A DNA stretch of 64,000 bases from Pseudomonas oryzihabitans. GTDB taxonomy: Bacteria; Pseudomonadota; Gammaproteobacteria; Pseudomonadales; Pseudomonadaceae. Below are positions 1 through 9,317 of the stretch, piece after piece; the first letter of the stretch is position 1, and every line of letters starts with the position of its first letter. The notes below the pieces were generated by a model. The model was not told the DNA's origin and ran no database searches. It was given only the letters and a program-made list of their open reading frames with translations. Location: NCBI RefSeq assembly GCF_024652905.1, contig NZ_CP102428.1:1376501-1440500 (forward strand), given 5' to 3'. The position numbers and the translations under genes were made by a program.

Positions 1-965
1 TGTCCATCGATACGCCCGTGCTGGTGCTGTCCGGCGCCGGCGTCATGAGCGACGTCGTGGAAGCCCTGCGCCTGGGCGCCGCCGATTACCTGATCAAGCC
101 GCTCGAAGACCTGATGGTGCTGGAGCACTCGGTCAATCGCGCGCTGGATCGCGCCCGCCTGCGCCTGGAAAACGATCGCTACCGGGTCAAGCTGGAAAAC
201 ACCAATCGCGAGCTGCAGGCCAGCCTGAGCCTCCTGCAGGAAGACCAGAACGCCGGGCGCCACGTGCAGATGAACATGTTGCCGGTGACGCCCTGGGAAA
301 CCGAGGGGCTGCATTTCGCCCACGAGATCATCCCCTCGCTGTACCTGTCCGGCGATTTCGTCGACTACTTTCGCATCGACGAGCACCGCGTCGCCTTCTA
401 CCTGGCCGACGTCTCCGGCCATGGCGCCTCTTCGGCCTTCGTGACCGTGCTGCTCAAGTTCATGACCACGCGGCTGCTCTATGAGTCCAAGCGCAACGGC
501 ACGCTGCCCGAATTCAAGCCCTCGGATGTGCTTGGTCACATCAACAGGGGTCTACTGGATTGCAAATTGGGCAAGCACGTGACCATGCTGGGTGGCGTCA
601 TCGACGAAACCACGGGTACCCTGGCGTACAGCATCGGTGGTCATCTGCCCTTGCCGGTCCTGCATACCCCGGAAGAAACCCGCTTCCTGGTCGGCAAGGG
701 GCTGCCAGTCGGCCTGTTCCAGGAGGCGACCTACAATGACCACCAGATGGATCTGCCCGAGCGTTTCAGCCTGACCCTCTTTTCGGATGGCATCTTCGAC
801 CTGCTGCCGGGAGACAATTTGAAAGAGAAAGAACACAGCTTGCCCGATTACGTCCGCCGCGCCGGCGGTACACTGGCAGGCCTGAGCGAAGCCCTGGATC
901 TGGCGTCCGTTACCGAGATGCCCGACGATATCGCTTTGCTGGTGTTGAGCAGGAACCTGGCATGA
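1..965 (+). CDS. rssB: Response regulator with PP2C-type phosphatase domain (RssB-like), 5' partial
   Basis: The gene enters from the left edge; the first whole codon is at base 3. What remains is the end of a receiver domain (the ADYLIKPLEDL stretch has the conserved Lys-Pro), a helical linker of about 50 residues, and a SpoIIE/PP2C-type Ser/Thr phosphatase domain. That domain carries SGDFVDYF, ADVSGHGASSAF and LFSDGIFDLLPG, which supply the metal-binding aspartates. In Pseudomonas this architecture is the RssB form, which controls RpoS through partner switching and dephosphorylates a STAS antagonist. The next gene encodes exactly such a STAS protein and overlaps it by an ATGA junction. The symbol rests on architecture and neighbourhood. 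The phospho-accepting Asp lies outside the window. Confidence 0.85.
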   Translation, partial: SIDTPVLVLSGAGVMSDVVEALRLGAADYLIKPLEDLMVLEHSVNRALDRARLRLENDRYRVKLENTNRELQASLSLLQEDQNAGRHVQMNMLPVTPWETEGLHFAHEIIPSLYLSGDFVDYFRIDEHRVAFYLADVSGHGASSAFVTVLLKFMTTRLLYESKRNGTLPEFKPSDVLGHINRGLLDCKLGKHVTMLGGVIDETTGTLAYSIGGHLPLPVLHTPEETRFLVGKGLPVGLFQEATYNDHQMDLPERFSLTLFSDGIFDLLPGDNLKEKEHSLPDYVRRAGGTLAGLSEALDLASVTEMPDDIALLVLSRNLA

Positions 966-1444
966 GCACCGGAAAAATCCAATTTGCCGAGCAGGATGGC
1001 ACCTTCGTCCTGAAGTTTACCGGCGAGGTGCGTCTGACCCTCTGCTCGGCGCTGGACGCGACCATCGAACACATCTTCTCGTCGTTGAATTTCTCGTCCA
1101 TCGTCATCGACCTGACGGAGACGCAGAGCATCGACAGCACCACCCTGGGCCTATTGGCCAAGCTGTCGATCCTGTCGCGGCAACGCATCGGGCTGCTGCC
1201 CATGCTGACCACCAACAACCCGGACATCCTGCGCCTGCTGGACTCCATGGGTTTCGATCAGGTGTTCAACATCGTCGAGACGGTCCTGCCTTGCCCGGAT
1301 TGCCTGACCGACCTGCCACCGCAGGATCAGTCCGAAGCCGAGGTGCGCAGTCGCGTGCTTGAAGCCCATCGGGTGTTGATGGGCCTCAATGAATCCAATC
1401 GCAATGCCTTCCGCGATTTGGTCAGTGCCCTCGAAAGGCACTGA
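962..1444 (+). CDS. rssC: STAS-domain anti-sigma factor antagonist (RssC-like)
   Basis: This 160-residue protein has an N-terminal STAS domain of about 100 residues. The phosphorylatable serine motif appears as QSIDSTTLGLLAKL near residue 58. A short C-terminal tail containing PCPDC follows; two close cysteines are unusual and could bind metal. The ATG overlaps the stop codon of the upstream phosphatase/response regulator, so the two are translationally coupled. The expected role is a partner switch in which the upstream PP2C enzyme dephosphorylates this antagonist in the cytoplasm to free a sigma factor. RpoS as the target is inferred from Pseudomonas homologues. Confidence 0.85.
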   Translation: MSTGKIQFAEQDGTFVLKFTGEVRLTLCSALDATIEHIFSSLNFSSIVIDLTETQSIDSTTLGLLAKLSILSRQRIGLLPMLTTNNPDILRLLDSMGFDQVFNIVETVLPCPDCLTDLPPQDQSEAEVRSRVLEAHRVLMGLNESNRNAFRDLVSALERH

Positions 1445-1456
1445 CCACGCTCCGGC

Positions 1457-2383
1457 TTAGCGCTTGCCGGGCAGCAGCACTTCCAACTTTTCCTGATCCC
1501 GCGCGAACTGGCGAATGCCTTCTGCCAGCTTCTCGGTGGCCATGGCGTCTTCGTTGTGCGCCCAGCGGAAGGCAGCCTCGTTCAGCTGCTGCTTGGGTTC
1601 GCCACCGGTGCTGTCGGCGGTCAGTACGCGTGGCAGGTCGCCCTGGGCTTCCGACAGCTGCTGCAGCAATTCGGGGCTGATGGTTAGGCGGTCGCAGCCT
1701 GCCAGCTGCTCGATCTGGTTCAGGTTGCGGAAGCTGGCACCCATCACCACGGTCTCGTAGCCATTGGCCTTGTAGTACTGGTAGATACGGGTTACGGACT
1801 TCACGCCCGGGTCTTCGGCGCCTTCGTAGTCACGGCCTTCGGCCTTCTTGTACCAGTCGTAGATGCGACCGACGAAGGGCGAGATCAGGAACACACCGGC
1901 GTCGGCGCAGGCCGCGGCCTGGGCGAAGGAGAACAGCAGGGTCAGGTTGGTCTGGATGCCTTCCTTTTCCAGTTGCTCGGCCGCGCGGATGCCTTCCCAG
2001 GTAGAGGCGATCTTGATCAGTACGCGGTCCTTGCCAATGCCGGCCTTCTCGTACAGCTCGATCAGGCGATGGGCGCGATCTAGGGTGGCGCCGGTGTCGA
2101 AGGACAGGCGCGCGTCCACCTCGGTGGAGATGCGGCCGGGGATCAGCTTGAGGATCTCACCACCGACGGCGACGGCGAAGCGATCGCAGGCCAGGCCGAT
2201 GTCACCGCCGGCGCCGCTGAAGGCGGCCTGCAGGTGTTCTTCGTAGCGGGGCAGGGCAGCGGCCTTGAGCAGCAGCGAGGGATTGGTGGTGGCGTCGTAG
2301 GGCTTGAGGCGGGCGATGGCGTCCAGATCGCCGGTATCGGCGACGACCGTGGTGTATTGCTTGAGTTGTTCCAGCTTGCTCAT
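1457..2383 (-). CDS. tal: Transaldolase
   Basis: This 308-residue protein is a class I transaldolase of the TalB type, which moves a dihydroxyacetone unit between sedoheptulose-7-phosphate and glyceraldehyde-3-phosphate in the pentose phosphate pathway. The Schiff-base lysine sits in [11 protein letters not shown] (about Lys124). The substrate motif YDATTNPSL is near the N-terminus, and [19 protein letters not shown] marks a later strand. Length is normal for the family. It converges on the STAS gene with a gap of only 12 bp and is followed on the opposite side by dusA, as in P. aeruginosa. Confidence 0.96.
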   Translation of the reverse strand: MSKLEQLKQYTTVVADTGDLDAIARLKPYDATTNPSLLLKAAALPRYEEHLQAAFSGAGGDIGLACDRFAVAVGGEILKLIPGRISTEVDARLSFDTGATLDRAHRLIELYEKAGIGKDRVLIKIASTWEGIRAAEQLEKEGIQTNLTLLFSFAQAAACADAGVFLISPFVGRIYDWYKKAEGRDYEGAEDPGVKSVTRIYQYYKANGYETVVMGASFRNLNQIEQLAGCDRLTISPELLQQLSEAQGDLPRVLTADSTGGEPKQQLNEAAFRWAHNEDAMATEKLAEGIRQFARDQEKLEVLLPGKR

Positions 2384-2430
2384 GGCAGGTCTTTCCTTCG
2401 GTTAACGAATGGACATCGTGGAGACGTGAC

Positions 2431-3441
<1,011 letters not shown>

Positions 3442-3872
3442 CTCGGTACGTCTGTTCTAGGCTCGTTTTGCTACATTTCAGCCGATTTTCGCAGCCGGGC
3501 TACTACAGCGTAGCAATCGCAAAAGGTCAGGTAACAAGTTGGAATGGAGATGATAACGTCAGGCCACCGATAGTACGGGGCACCGGCTATACAGCACATT
3601 CCACATAGTGAGGGATAACGATCGAGTCTATCAGGAAAGCTAGGCATCCGAACGGAAGCTGACCGCCAGATCAACGAGCCACCGCCAGCATGCTGTGCTT
3701 TGTGGCGTTGGACTTTCTGTATCGCCTGCTTAAGAATACCGCTGAAGAGCAGTGCCGAGATTAGAGCTGAAGAAAACGCAAAAACACCTGATAGAAGCAC
3801 CAGGCGTTTTTATCGGCTCGGATTGCTATGGCGCCGCCCTGATTCGTTCAGGCTGGCGAACCCGGCCTGACC
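3442..3872. other. Gene-free stretch between dusA and mesD
   Basis: About 430 bp without a credible coding region. Short reading frames here lack a ribosome-binding site and resemble no protein I know. The right third holds a hairpin (listed separately). Nothing resembling a tRNA, IS end or known small RNA was seen. Confidence 0.6.
3777..3812. terminator. Probable terminator downstream of mesD
   Basis: An A-run, then AACACCTG, an intervening loop, CCAGGCGTT and a T-run form a stem of about ten pairs with one mismatch, flanked by A and T tracts. It could therefore act in either direction. It lies about 60 bp past the stop codon of mesD, whose transcript runs leftwards. Confidence 0.5.
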
Positions 3873-4901
3873 CTAGCCTTGCAGTTCCCGCCGAACGATG
3901 TCTGCGCCCGCGCTCAAGGCGTTCAGCTTTCCCCTTGCCACTCTTCGCGACAGCGGCGCCATGCCACAATTGGTGCACGGATAGAGTTTGTCTGCAGCAA
4001 CGAATTGCAGCGCTTTCCGCAAGGTCTGCGCGACTTCATCGGGCGTTTCGATGGCGTTGCTCGCCACATCAATGGCGCCCACCATCACTTTCTTGCCGCG
4101 GATGAGTTCGATCAGCTCCAGGGGAACGCGCGAGTTATGGCATTCAAGGGAGACGATGTCGATCTTGGATTTCTGCAGCTTGGGAAAGGCTTCTTCGTAT
4201 TGCCGCCACTCCGAGCCCAGGGTCTTCTTCCAGTCGGTATTGGCCTTGATACCGTAGCCGTAGCAGATGTGCACCGCCGTCTCGCACCTGAGCCCTTCGA
4301 TCGCGCGCTCCAAGGCGGCGACTCCCCAGTCGTTGACTTCATCGAAGAAGACATTGAACGCGGGTTCATCGAACTGGATGATGTCGACGCCCGCCGCTTC
4401 CAGCTCCCTGGCCTCCTGGTTCAGGATGCCGGCGAATTCCCAGGCCAGTTTTTCCCGACTCTTGTAGTGATTGTCGTAGAGGGTATCGATCATGGTCATC
4501 GGGCCTGGTAGCGCCCACTTGATCGGCTGTGTCGTTTGCTGGCGGAGGTATTTGGCGTCTTCGATGAATACCGGCTTCCGGCGTTCGACGGCTCCCGCTA
4601 CCGTAGGTACGCTGGCGTCATAGCGATTACGGATTCTGACGACTTCGCGCTTGGCGAAATCGACACCGCTCAGATTTTCAATAAAGGTGGTGACGAAGTG
4701 CTGGCGGGTTTGCTCGCCATCGCTGACGATGTCGATGCCAGCCTGCTGCTGTTCAAACAAAGACAGGCGTAGCGCGTCCTGTTTGCCTTCGAGTAATTCC
4801 TCGCCTTCCAACTTCCAGGGTGACCAGAGCGTTTCCGGTTGGGCGAGCCAAGAGGGCTTGGGCAGGCTTCCTGCGGTGGAAGTGGGTAACAGCTTCTTCA
4901 T
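3873..4901 (-). CDS. mesD: Folate-independent methionine synthase core protein (MesD type)
   Basis: The protein (342 residues from the ATG at 4901) is the catalytic half of a MetE-like methionine synthase without the N-terminal folate-binding half. Zinc and homocysteine ligands are visible: HICYGYG (His211, Cys213), SLECHNSR (Glu253) and CTNCG (Cys312). IIQFDEPAF is the acidic barrel motif. The preferred start gives MKKLLPTSTAGSLP; an in-frame start 48 bp upstream would add residues not seen in the family. The gene upstream on the same strand encodes a DUF1852 protein. This pairing is the hallmark of the MesD/MesX methionine synthases described in Acinetobacter, which do not use methyl-folate and depend on oxygen. 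The methyl donor is unknown to me. Confidence 0.88.
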   Translation of the reverse strand: MKKLLPTSTAGSLPKPSWLAQPETLWSPWKLEGEELLEGKQDALRLSLFEQQQAGIDIVSDGEQTRQHFVTTFIENLSGVDFAKREVVRIRNRYDASVPTVAGAVERRKPVFIEDAKYLRQQTTQPIKWALPGPMTMIDTLYDNHYKSREKLAWEFAGILNQEARELEAAGVDIIQFDEPAFNVFFDEVNDWGVAALERAIEGLRCETAVHICYGYGIKANTDWKKTLGSEWRQYEEAFPKLQKSKIDIVSLECHNSRVPLELIELIRGKKVMVGAIDVASNAIETPDEVAQTLRKALQFVAADKLYPCTNCGMAPLSRRVARGKLNALSAGADIVRRELQG

Positions 4902-4924
4902 TGGTATTGGCCTTGTGCAAACAT

Positions 4925-5908
4925 TTAAAAGGAAGAGGTGGCAGACCACTGCTCAAGCAGGGATCGATAGGGTCTGATGAAATGCTCTTCAGTGAATTTT
5001 CCCTGCTCTATCGCCAGTTGGCTGCGCTCTTCCCGGTCGTATAGGATTCGGGTCAGAGAGTAATCCTGATGCCTCAGGTTAGGGCGATACAGGTGGCCCG
5101 CGACCGAGTTCGCGTTGTAGATCTCAGGCCGATAGATCTTTTGAAAGGTATCCATAGTGCTAATTACGCTAATGAGTTCCAGGTGCGTATAGTCGTTCAG
5201 CAGGTCACCTGAAAAATAAAAGGCCAGAGGTGCAACGCTATTGGGGGGCATGAAGTAGCGCACCTTCAGTCCCATTTTTGCAAAATACTCATCGGTCAAT
5301 GAGTATTCGTCTTGCCGATACTCGAGGCCGAGCACTGGGTGTTGATTTTCCGTGCGCTGATACAACCGGCTGGTGGAGACGCTGAGGCAGACGATTGGCG
5401 GTTTGCTGAAGTTGGCCTTGTAGGCGCTTGAGCCTACGAAGTCTTTGAATAATTTTCCATGTAGTTCGCCAAAATTTTCTGGGGTACTGAAGCCTTCTCT
5501 GTCCCTGTTGTGCTCGGAGAGCAGGATGCTGAAATCGTAATCACGCACATAGGACGAGAAGTTGTTTCCGGCTACGCCCTCTATGCGCTCTTCGGCGTGC
5601 CTGTCCAGGATGTTGGTCTTCAGGATTTCGATCAAGGGGATAGTGGCTTCGCCACCTGTGCGGTCGAGCCTCACTGCGACGGAGATGATGTCGAGCTCGA
5701 TGCTGTATCTGTCCCCTTGCGGATTGTCCCAGTCAGCCAGGGAGTTGAAGCGATTATTCATCATCTTCAAGGTGTTTCTCAGGTTCTCCTGGCGATTGTC
5801 ACCTCTCGCCAGGTTGGCGAAATTAGTGGTGATGCGGGTATTTTCCGAGGGGCGGTAGCGCTCGTCGAACGGTGTCTTTTTAATTAAATAATCGAAATTA
5901 TGGCTCAT
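4925..5908 (-). CDS. mesX: DUF1852 protein, MesX partner of MesD
   Basis: This 327-residue protein belongs to the DUF1852 family, which occurs next to MetE-core proteins and is required for MesD-dependent methionine synthesis in characterised cases. The start is taken at 5908 (MSHNFDYLIKKTPF) because AAGGAG lies about ten bases upstream; a start 21 bp further up has no such site. No signal peptide or membrane segment is visible, so it should be cytoplasmic. It is the first gene of a two-gene unit, with mesD beginning 23 bp after its stop codon. Its biochemical role is not established; supplying or activating a methyl donor is a reasonable guess. A MetR-like site lies upstream. Confidence 0.88.
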   Translation of the reverse strand: MSHNFDYLIKKTPFDERYRPSENTRITTNFANLARGDNRQENLRNTLKMMNNRFNSLADWDNPQGDRYSIELDIISVAVRLDRTGGEATIPLIEILKTNILDRHAEERIEGVAGNNFSSYVRDYDFSILLSEHNRDREGFSTPENFGELHGKLFKDFVGSSAYKANFSKPPIVCLSVSTSRLYQRTENQHPVLGLEYRQDEYSLTDEYFAKMGLKVRYFMPPNSVAPLAFYFSGDLLNDYTHLELISVISTMDTFQKIYRPEIYNANSVAGHLYRPNLRHQDYSLTRILYDREERSQLAIEQGKFTEEHFIRPYRSLLEQWSATSSF

Positions 5909-6503
5909 CGCCAAATCGCTCCTTCTCAAACTTCAGGCAAAGAGCATCCGGTTGCCGGCATTGTCGTCATGATTCATTGCCGGAACTGGACTGACTAATA
6001 TGAGCACTCAGTCTATTTCAGCGGTGACGCTATAGATAATGAATTGATTTCAAAAAAACTTTAGCGGGACTCATGATTAGGCCAGGGCCGGATCGCCTGT
6101 GAAGCGCTTCGGCAGACACCCTCACTAGGCCGACGTTTTCTCGGCCTGCTGCTGCCACTCCCGCTCCACCATCCGCTTCGCCTTGGCTCTATTCCGGTGT
6201 CATAGCCGCCGCGGCTCGCTCTGGTCGCCTGCGTTATGCGGTGACCGAGCCCTGGGCCAATTCAGGCGGCTACCAGGATCCGCTGCGCCTGGTTAAAGCC
6301 GAAGGGGAGGCCTTGGCGTAGGGAAAGGACCCGCCGCAGATGCGTTCCAACGCTGGGCGCCTTTGGTCATAGGCGCTCCGGCAAACCTCAGGTATCCATC
6401 CCTTGACCACCTTTACACAAGCCTACATGCCAATCCGTAGCTGCCCCGCCGGGCGAACGGCTAGCATGCGCACCCAGATCGTCCGACTGTTCAGGTAGCC
6501 CCG
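5909..6503. other. Intergenic region with mesX promoter area and possible coding debris
   Basis: About 595 bp without an intact gene. The left part is AT-rich and should contain the mesX promoter, including the MetR-like box at 6040-6052. Between about 6170 and 6322 one plus-strand frame reads as plausible protein (SGVIAAAARSGRLRYAV, then EPWANSGGYQDP) and ends in TAG at 6320-6322, but has no start codon or ribosome-binding site. It may be the decayed 3' end of a lost gene; I cannot name the family. Confidence 0.4.
6040..6052. promoter_or_regulatory. Candidate MetR box upstream of mesX-mesD
   Basis: TGAATTGATTTCA matches the MetR consensus TGAA-N5-TTCA exactly on both strands, about 130 bp upstream of the mesX start. 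Eight fixed positions in a palindrome are expected about once by chance in a window this size, so position rather than sequence makes it credible. MetR activation would fit a methionine synthase. Confidence 0.45.
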
Positions 6504-7244
6504 ATGTCGCTGTCATCCGAATCCCCGCGCTGGACCTCGCGCATCCTGCTGGTGGATGACGATCCGTCGATCCGCGAGTTGATTTGCGGTTACCTGGCGC
6601 GCTTCAGCATCAGTGCCTGGGGCGTGGGTGACGGCCTAGAAATGCGTCGGGCACTGGCGGAGGAGGCCTTCGACCTGGTGGTGCTGGATCTGATGCTGCC
6701 GGGGGAGGATGGGCTTTCCCTCTGTCGTTCGCTGCGGCGTGACAGTGGCATTCCCATCCTGATGTTGACCGCCCAGTGCGAACCGGCGGATCGCATCATC
6801 GGCCTGGAGCTGGGCGCCGACGACTACATGGCCAAACCCTTCGAACCGCGGGAGCTGGTGGCACGGATCCAGTCGGTGCTGCGGCGGACCCAGGAGGGGC
6901 GGGTGACCCAACGCAAGGCGCCGCGGACCAGTGTCAGCTTCGATGGCTGGAAACTGGATGGTGTCCTGCACCAGTTGCATTCGCCCGCCGGGGTGATGGT
7001 GCCCCTGTCCAATGCCGAGGTGCGGCTGCTTTGGGTCTTCATCGAGCAGCCGCGCCAGGTGCTGAGCCGTGAGCAGTTGCTCGATGCCACCCGGGGACGG
7101 GCGATCGAGGCCTTCGATCGCAGCATCGATCTGCAGGTGTCGCGGCTGCGAAGCAAGCTGGGCGACGATCCCCGGGCGCCGCAGTTGATCAAGACCGTGC
7201 GCGGCGAGGGCTATCTGTTCGATGCCAGGCAGATAGGGCACTAG
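6504..7244 (+). CDS. OmpR-family response regulator
   Basis: This 246-residue protein has a receiver domain (acidic triad DDD at 18-20, phospho-acceptor Asp62 in VVLDLMLPG, Lys in YMAKPFEPRE) and a C-terminal winged-helix domain (NAEVRLLWVFIEQPRQVLSREQL and TVRGEGYLF). It is a DNA-binding regulator phosphorylated by the histidine kinase encoded immediately downstream, with only two bases between stop and start. The signal is unknown. The EF-hand gene 100 bp past the kinase is a possible target or part of the same function. Confidence 0.93.
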   Translation: MSLSSESPRWTSRILLVDDDPSIRELICGYLARFSISAWGVGDGLEMRRALAEEAFDLVVLDLMLPGEDGLSLCRSLRRDSGIPILMLTAQCEPADRIIGLELGADDYMAKPFEPRELVARIQSVLRRTQEGRVTQRKAPRTSVSFDGWKLDGVLHQLHSPAGVMVPLSNAEVRLLWVFIEQPRQVLSREQLLDATRGRAIEAFDRSIDLQVSRLRSKLGDDPRAPQLIKTVRGEGYLFDARQIGH

Positions 7245-7246
7245 CC

Positions 7247-8305
7247 GTGCGCCGCCTGGATACCTTGTTCGCCCGGCTGTTCGGGGTCTTTCTGCTGGCC
7301 ATCCTGCTGGGCCATCTGCTGGCCTTCTTCTGGTTTCGCCATGGGCTCGGCGAGCGCCCGCCGCCACCTCCACCGCCCATGGAAGGCGAGGCCGCCTTCG
7401 ATCGGCCACCGCCGCCTGGGCCTTTCCCCCATCGGGAGCCCGGCGTCTGGCAGCGCATCGAGTGGTTCCTCGGCGGCCCCTTGATCTTCCAGCTGGGCTC
7501 GCTGGTGATCGCGGCCTGGCTCGGGGCGCGGCTGCTGACCCGGCCGCTGCGCCAGTTGACCGAGACCGCCGAGCACCTGAGCCATAACCTCGACGGTTCG
7601 CCCATTCCCGTCAGCGGCCCCTGGGAGACTCGCGAGGCCGCACGGGCGCTCAATCGCATGCACCAGCATCTGCTCGAACAACTCCAGCAGCGCGGGCGCA
7701 TGCTCACGGCCATCTCCCATGATCTGCGCACGCCCCTGGCGCGGGTGAAGCTGCGCATCGAGGACATCGACGATCCGCGCCTGCATGCCCGGGTCAGCCA
7801 GGACGTGGACGACATGATCGAGTTGCTCGACGGCACCCTGAGGTATCTGCGCGAACAGCACCGCCAGGAGCGTCCCATCCTCTGCGACGTCCAGGCGTTG
7901 GTCGAGGCCATGGCCGAAGACGCGGCCGAGGAGGGCGCCCAGGTCGCGGTCCAGGGAGGTTGCCAGCCGCTGAAGGTGGCGCCCATGGCGTTGCGCTCCT
8001 GCCTCGGCAATCTGCTGCAGAACGCCCTGCGCTACGCCGGCCAGGCGGAGATCCAGTTGAGCGAACAGCCGGAGCGGCTGATCATCTCCATCCTCGATCG
8101 CGGCCCTGGGATACCGGCCCAGTATCGTGAGGCGGTGTTCGAACCCTTCTATCGCCTGGAGGGCTCGCGCAACAGATCCTCCGGGGGGACCGGGCTGGGG
8201 CTGGCCATTGCCCGGGAAGCGGCGGCGCACATGGGGGGCGAGCTGACGCTTGGCGAAACCCCCGGTGGCGGACTGACCTGCCAGGTGGTGCTGCCGCGCC
8301 CCTGA
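7247..8305 (+). CDS. Sensor histidine kinase, cognate to the upstream regulator
   Basis: The 352-residue kinase starts at a GTG just after the response regulator stop. The order is a first membrane helix (about 10-28), a short periplasmic loop rich in proline (a PPPPPPP run and PPPPGPFPH), a second helix (about 80-98), a HAMP linker, a dimerisation domain with His158 in ISHDLRTPLARVK, and a HATPase domain (N box LGNLLQNALRYAG, then DRGPGIP and SGGTGLGLAIAREA). The periplasmic part is only about 50 residues, too small for a classical ligand domain. The proline runs could make it sensitive to envelope state or translation. It phosphorylates the adjacent OmpR-type regulator. Confidence 0.92.
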   Translation: MRRLDTLFARLFGVFLLAILLGHLLAFFWFRHGLGERPPPPPPPMEGEAAFDRPPPPGPFPHREPGVWQRIEWFLGGPLIFQLGSLVIAAWLGARLLTRPLRQLTETAEHLSHNLDGSPIPVSGPWETREAARALNRMHQHLLEQLQQRGRMLTAISHDLRTPLARVKLRIEDIDDPRLHARVSQDVDDMIELLDGTLRYLREQHRQERPILCDVQALVEAMAEDAAEEGAQVAVQGGCQPLKVAPMALRSCLGNLLQNALRYAGQAEIQLSEQPERLIISILDRGPGIPAQYREAVFEPFYRLEGSRNRSSGGTGLGLAIAREAAAHMGGELTLGETPGGGLTCQVVLPRP

Positions 8306-8406
8306 TGTATCGCCGGGCATACAAAGTAGCCAAATGGCCGACATCCAGGCGGCGGATACTGGTAGGTGCGGAACACCGATTTCCGCATTTCCCAGGAGAG
8401 ATATCC

Positions 8407-9006
8407 ATGATCAGCGGAATAGGCAGTGGCTACTCCAGCTACTACAGCAGTGCCAGCGCGATCAAAGGCACAGCCACGACAGCGTCCGGCAACAGCGTCA
8501 GCGGGGGTGAAGACGGCAACCCATTGAAGAAGCTGTTCAGCAAGCTCGACAGCGATGGCGACGGCGCCATCAGCAAGAGCGAACTCACCACCGCCGCCAG
8601 TGCGGCGAGCGATACCCAGACGGCTACCGACGAAAGCGGCGATATCGACGTCGACAAGTTGCTCGGCATGCTGGACCAGGATGGCGATGGCAGCGTCGGC
8701 GAGAGCGAATTTGCCTCGGCCTTCGCACCGCCGCCGGGTGCACCTGGCGCTCCCCAGGGGCAGAGGGGCACGGAGGAATCCAGCGATTCCAGCGTCGCGG
8801 GGCTGGGCGGTTCAGCGCGCCCGCCCATGCCTCCACCGCCGCCCCAGGGTACGAGCGGGCAAGGGGACACCGAGGCCGAGGCTAGCACTGGGACGGCGTC
8901 GAGCCCCTATGCGCAACGGGTTCAGGCGGTATTGCGCCAGTACCAGAGCATTGGCAGCAACGGCACCAGTAGCGCCACGGGCAGTACCTTGAACGTCGCT
9001 GCCTGA
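8407..9006 (+). CDS. EF-hand calcium-binding protein
   Basis: The protein is 199 residues from the ATG at 8407, which has AGGAG nearby; an in-frame ATG at 8305 overlaps the kinase end and lacks such a site. Two EF-hand loops are clear, DSDGDGAISKSEL and DQDGDGSVGESEF, each with Asp/Ser ligands and the closing Glu. The rest is low complexity: a Ser/Gly-rich head, a Pro/Gly-rich middle with MPPPPPPQG, and a Ser/Thr/Gly tail. No signal peptide is obvious, so location is uncertain. Similar short EF-hand proteins occur in Xanthomonas and Pseudomonas as calcium sensors or secreted proteins. It may be co-transcribed with the two-component genes. Confidence 0.8.
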   Translation: MISGIGSGYSSYYSSASAIKGTATTASGNSVSGGEDGNPLKKLFSKLDSDGDGAISKSELTTAASAASDTQTATDESGDIDVDKLLGMLDQDGDGSVGESEFASAFAPPPGAPGAPQGQRGTEESSDSSVAGLGGSARPPMPPPPPQGTSGQGDTEAEASTGTASSPYAQRVQAVLRQYQSIGSNGTSSATGSTLNVAA

Positions 9007-9226
9007 ACGTAGGTCGATAGCGCAGGGCAGGGCGGCCAGGGGCCGTCCAGTCTGCACCCACTCAGGCTTCACGCGACTCCTTTCTCCGCGCCGCTCCCCG
9101 TGAGGGGTGAACCCCTTACCCCTCGACACCAGGTCCCTGGGTGCCGTCAGCTGGCTGCATCCCGGGCTAATTTCTTAGCTGTTTCAAGATGTTGCCATCA
9201 CGGCTTGGCTTTGGATTCTTACGGAA

Positions 9227-9243
9227 ACGTTATGATATAACGT
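9227..9243. promoter_or_regulatory. Candidate Zur operator
   Basis: ACGTTAT-GAT-ATAACGT is a perfect inverted repeat with seven-base arms and a three-base centre. It contains the GTTAT-N3-ATAAC core of gammaproteobacterial Zur boxes and lies 75 bp before the ATG of the importer operon. Zur with zinc would repress, so the genes downstream should be induced by zinc starvation. Confidence 0.7.
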
Positions 9244-9260
9244 GCGCCTTCATTGGCTTG

Positions 9261-9293
9261 GCCGATACCTAGGTGTCAGCAGCGGGTATCGGC
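9261..9293 (+). promoter_or_regulatory. Leader hairpin, possible attenuator
   Basis: GCCGATACC at 9261-9269 pairs perfectly with GGTATCGGC at 9285-9293, followed by GTTTTCG. It lies between the Zur-like box and the first operon gene, so it would be in the untranslated leader. It could be a weak terminator or attenuator, or an mRNA-stabilising 5' hairpin; the T-run is only four bases. Confidence 0.5.
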
Positions 9294-9317
9294 GTTTTCG
9301 CTTTGCTAAGGACTGTC

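Larger units (their letters stand above)
9007..9317. other. Intergenic region before the importer operon
   Basis: A gap of about 310 bp. It holds a hairpin with arms GAGGGGT (9102-9108) and ACCCCTC (9118-9124) that may end the EF-hand transcript, the Zur-like palindrome at 9227-9243, and the leader hairpin at 9261-9293. No coding sequence is credible. Confidence 0.6.

Noticed and set aside
3471-3800. A 109-codon minus-strand frame in the dusA-mesD gap
   Set aside because: No ribosome-binding site, no recognisable motif, and a hairpin terminator overlaps its start.
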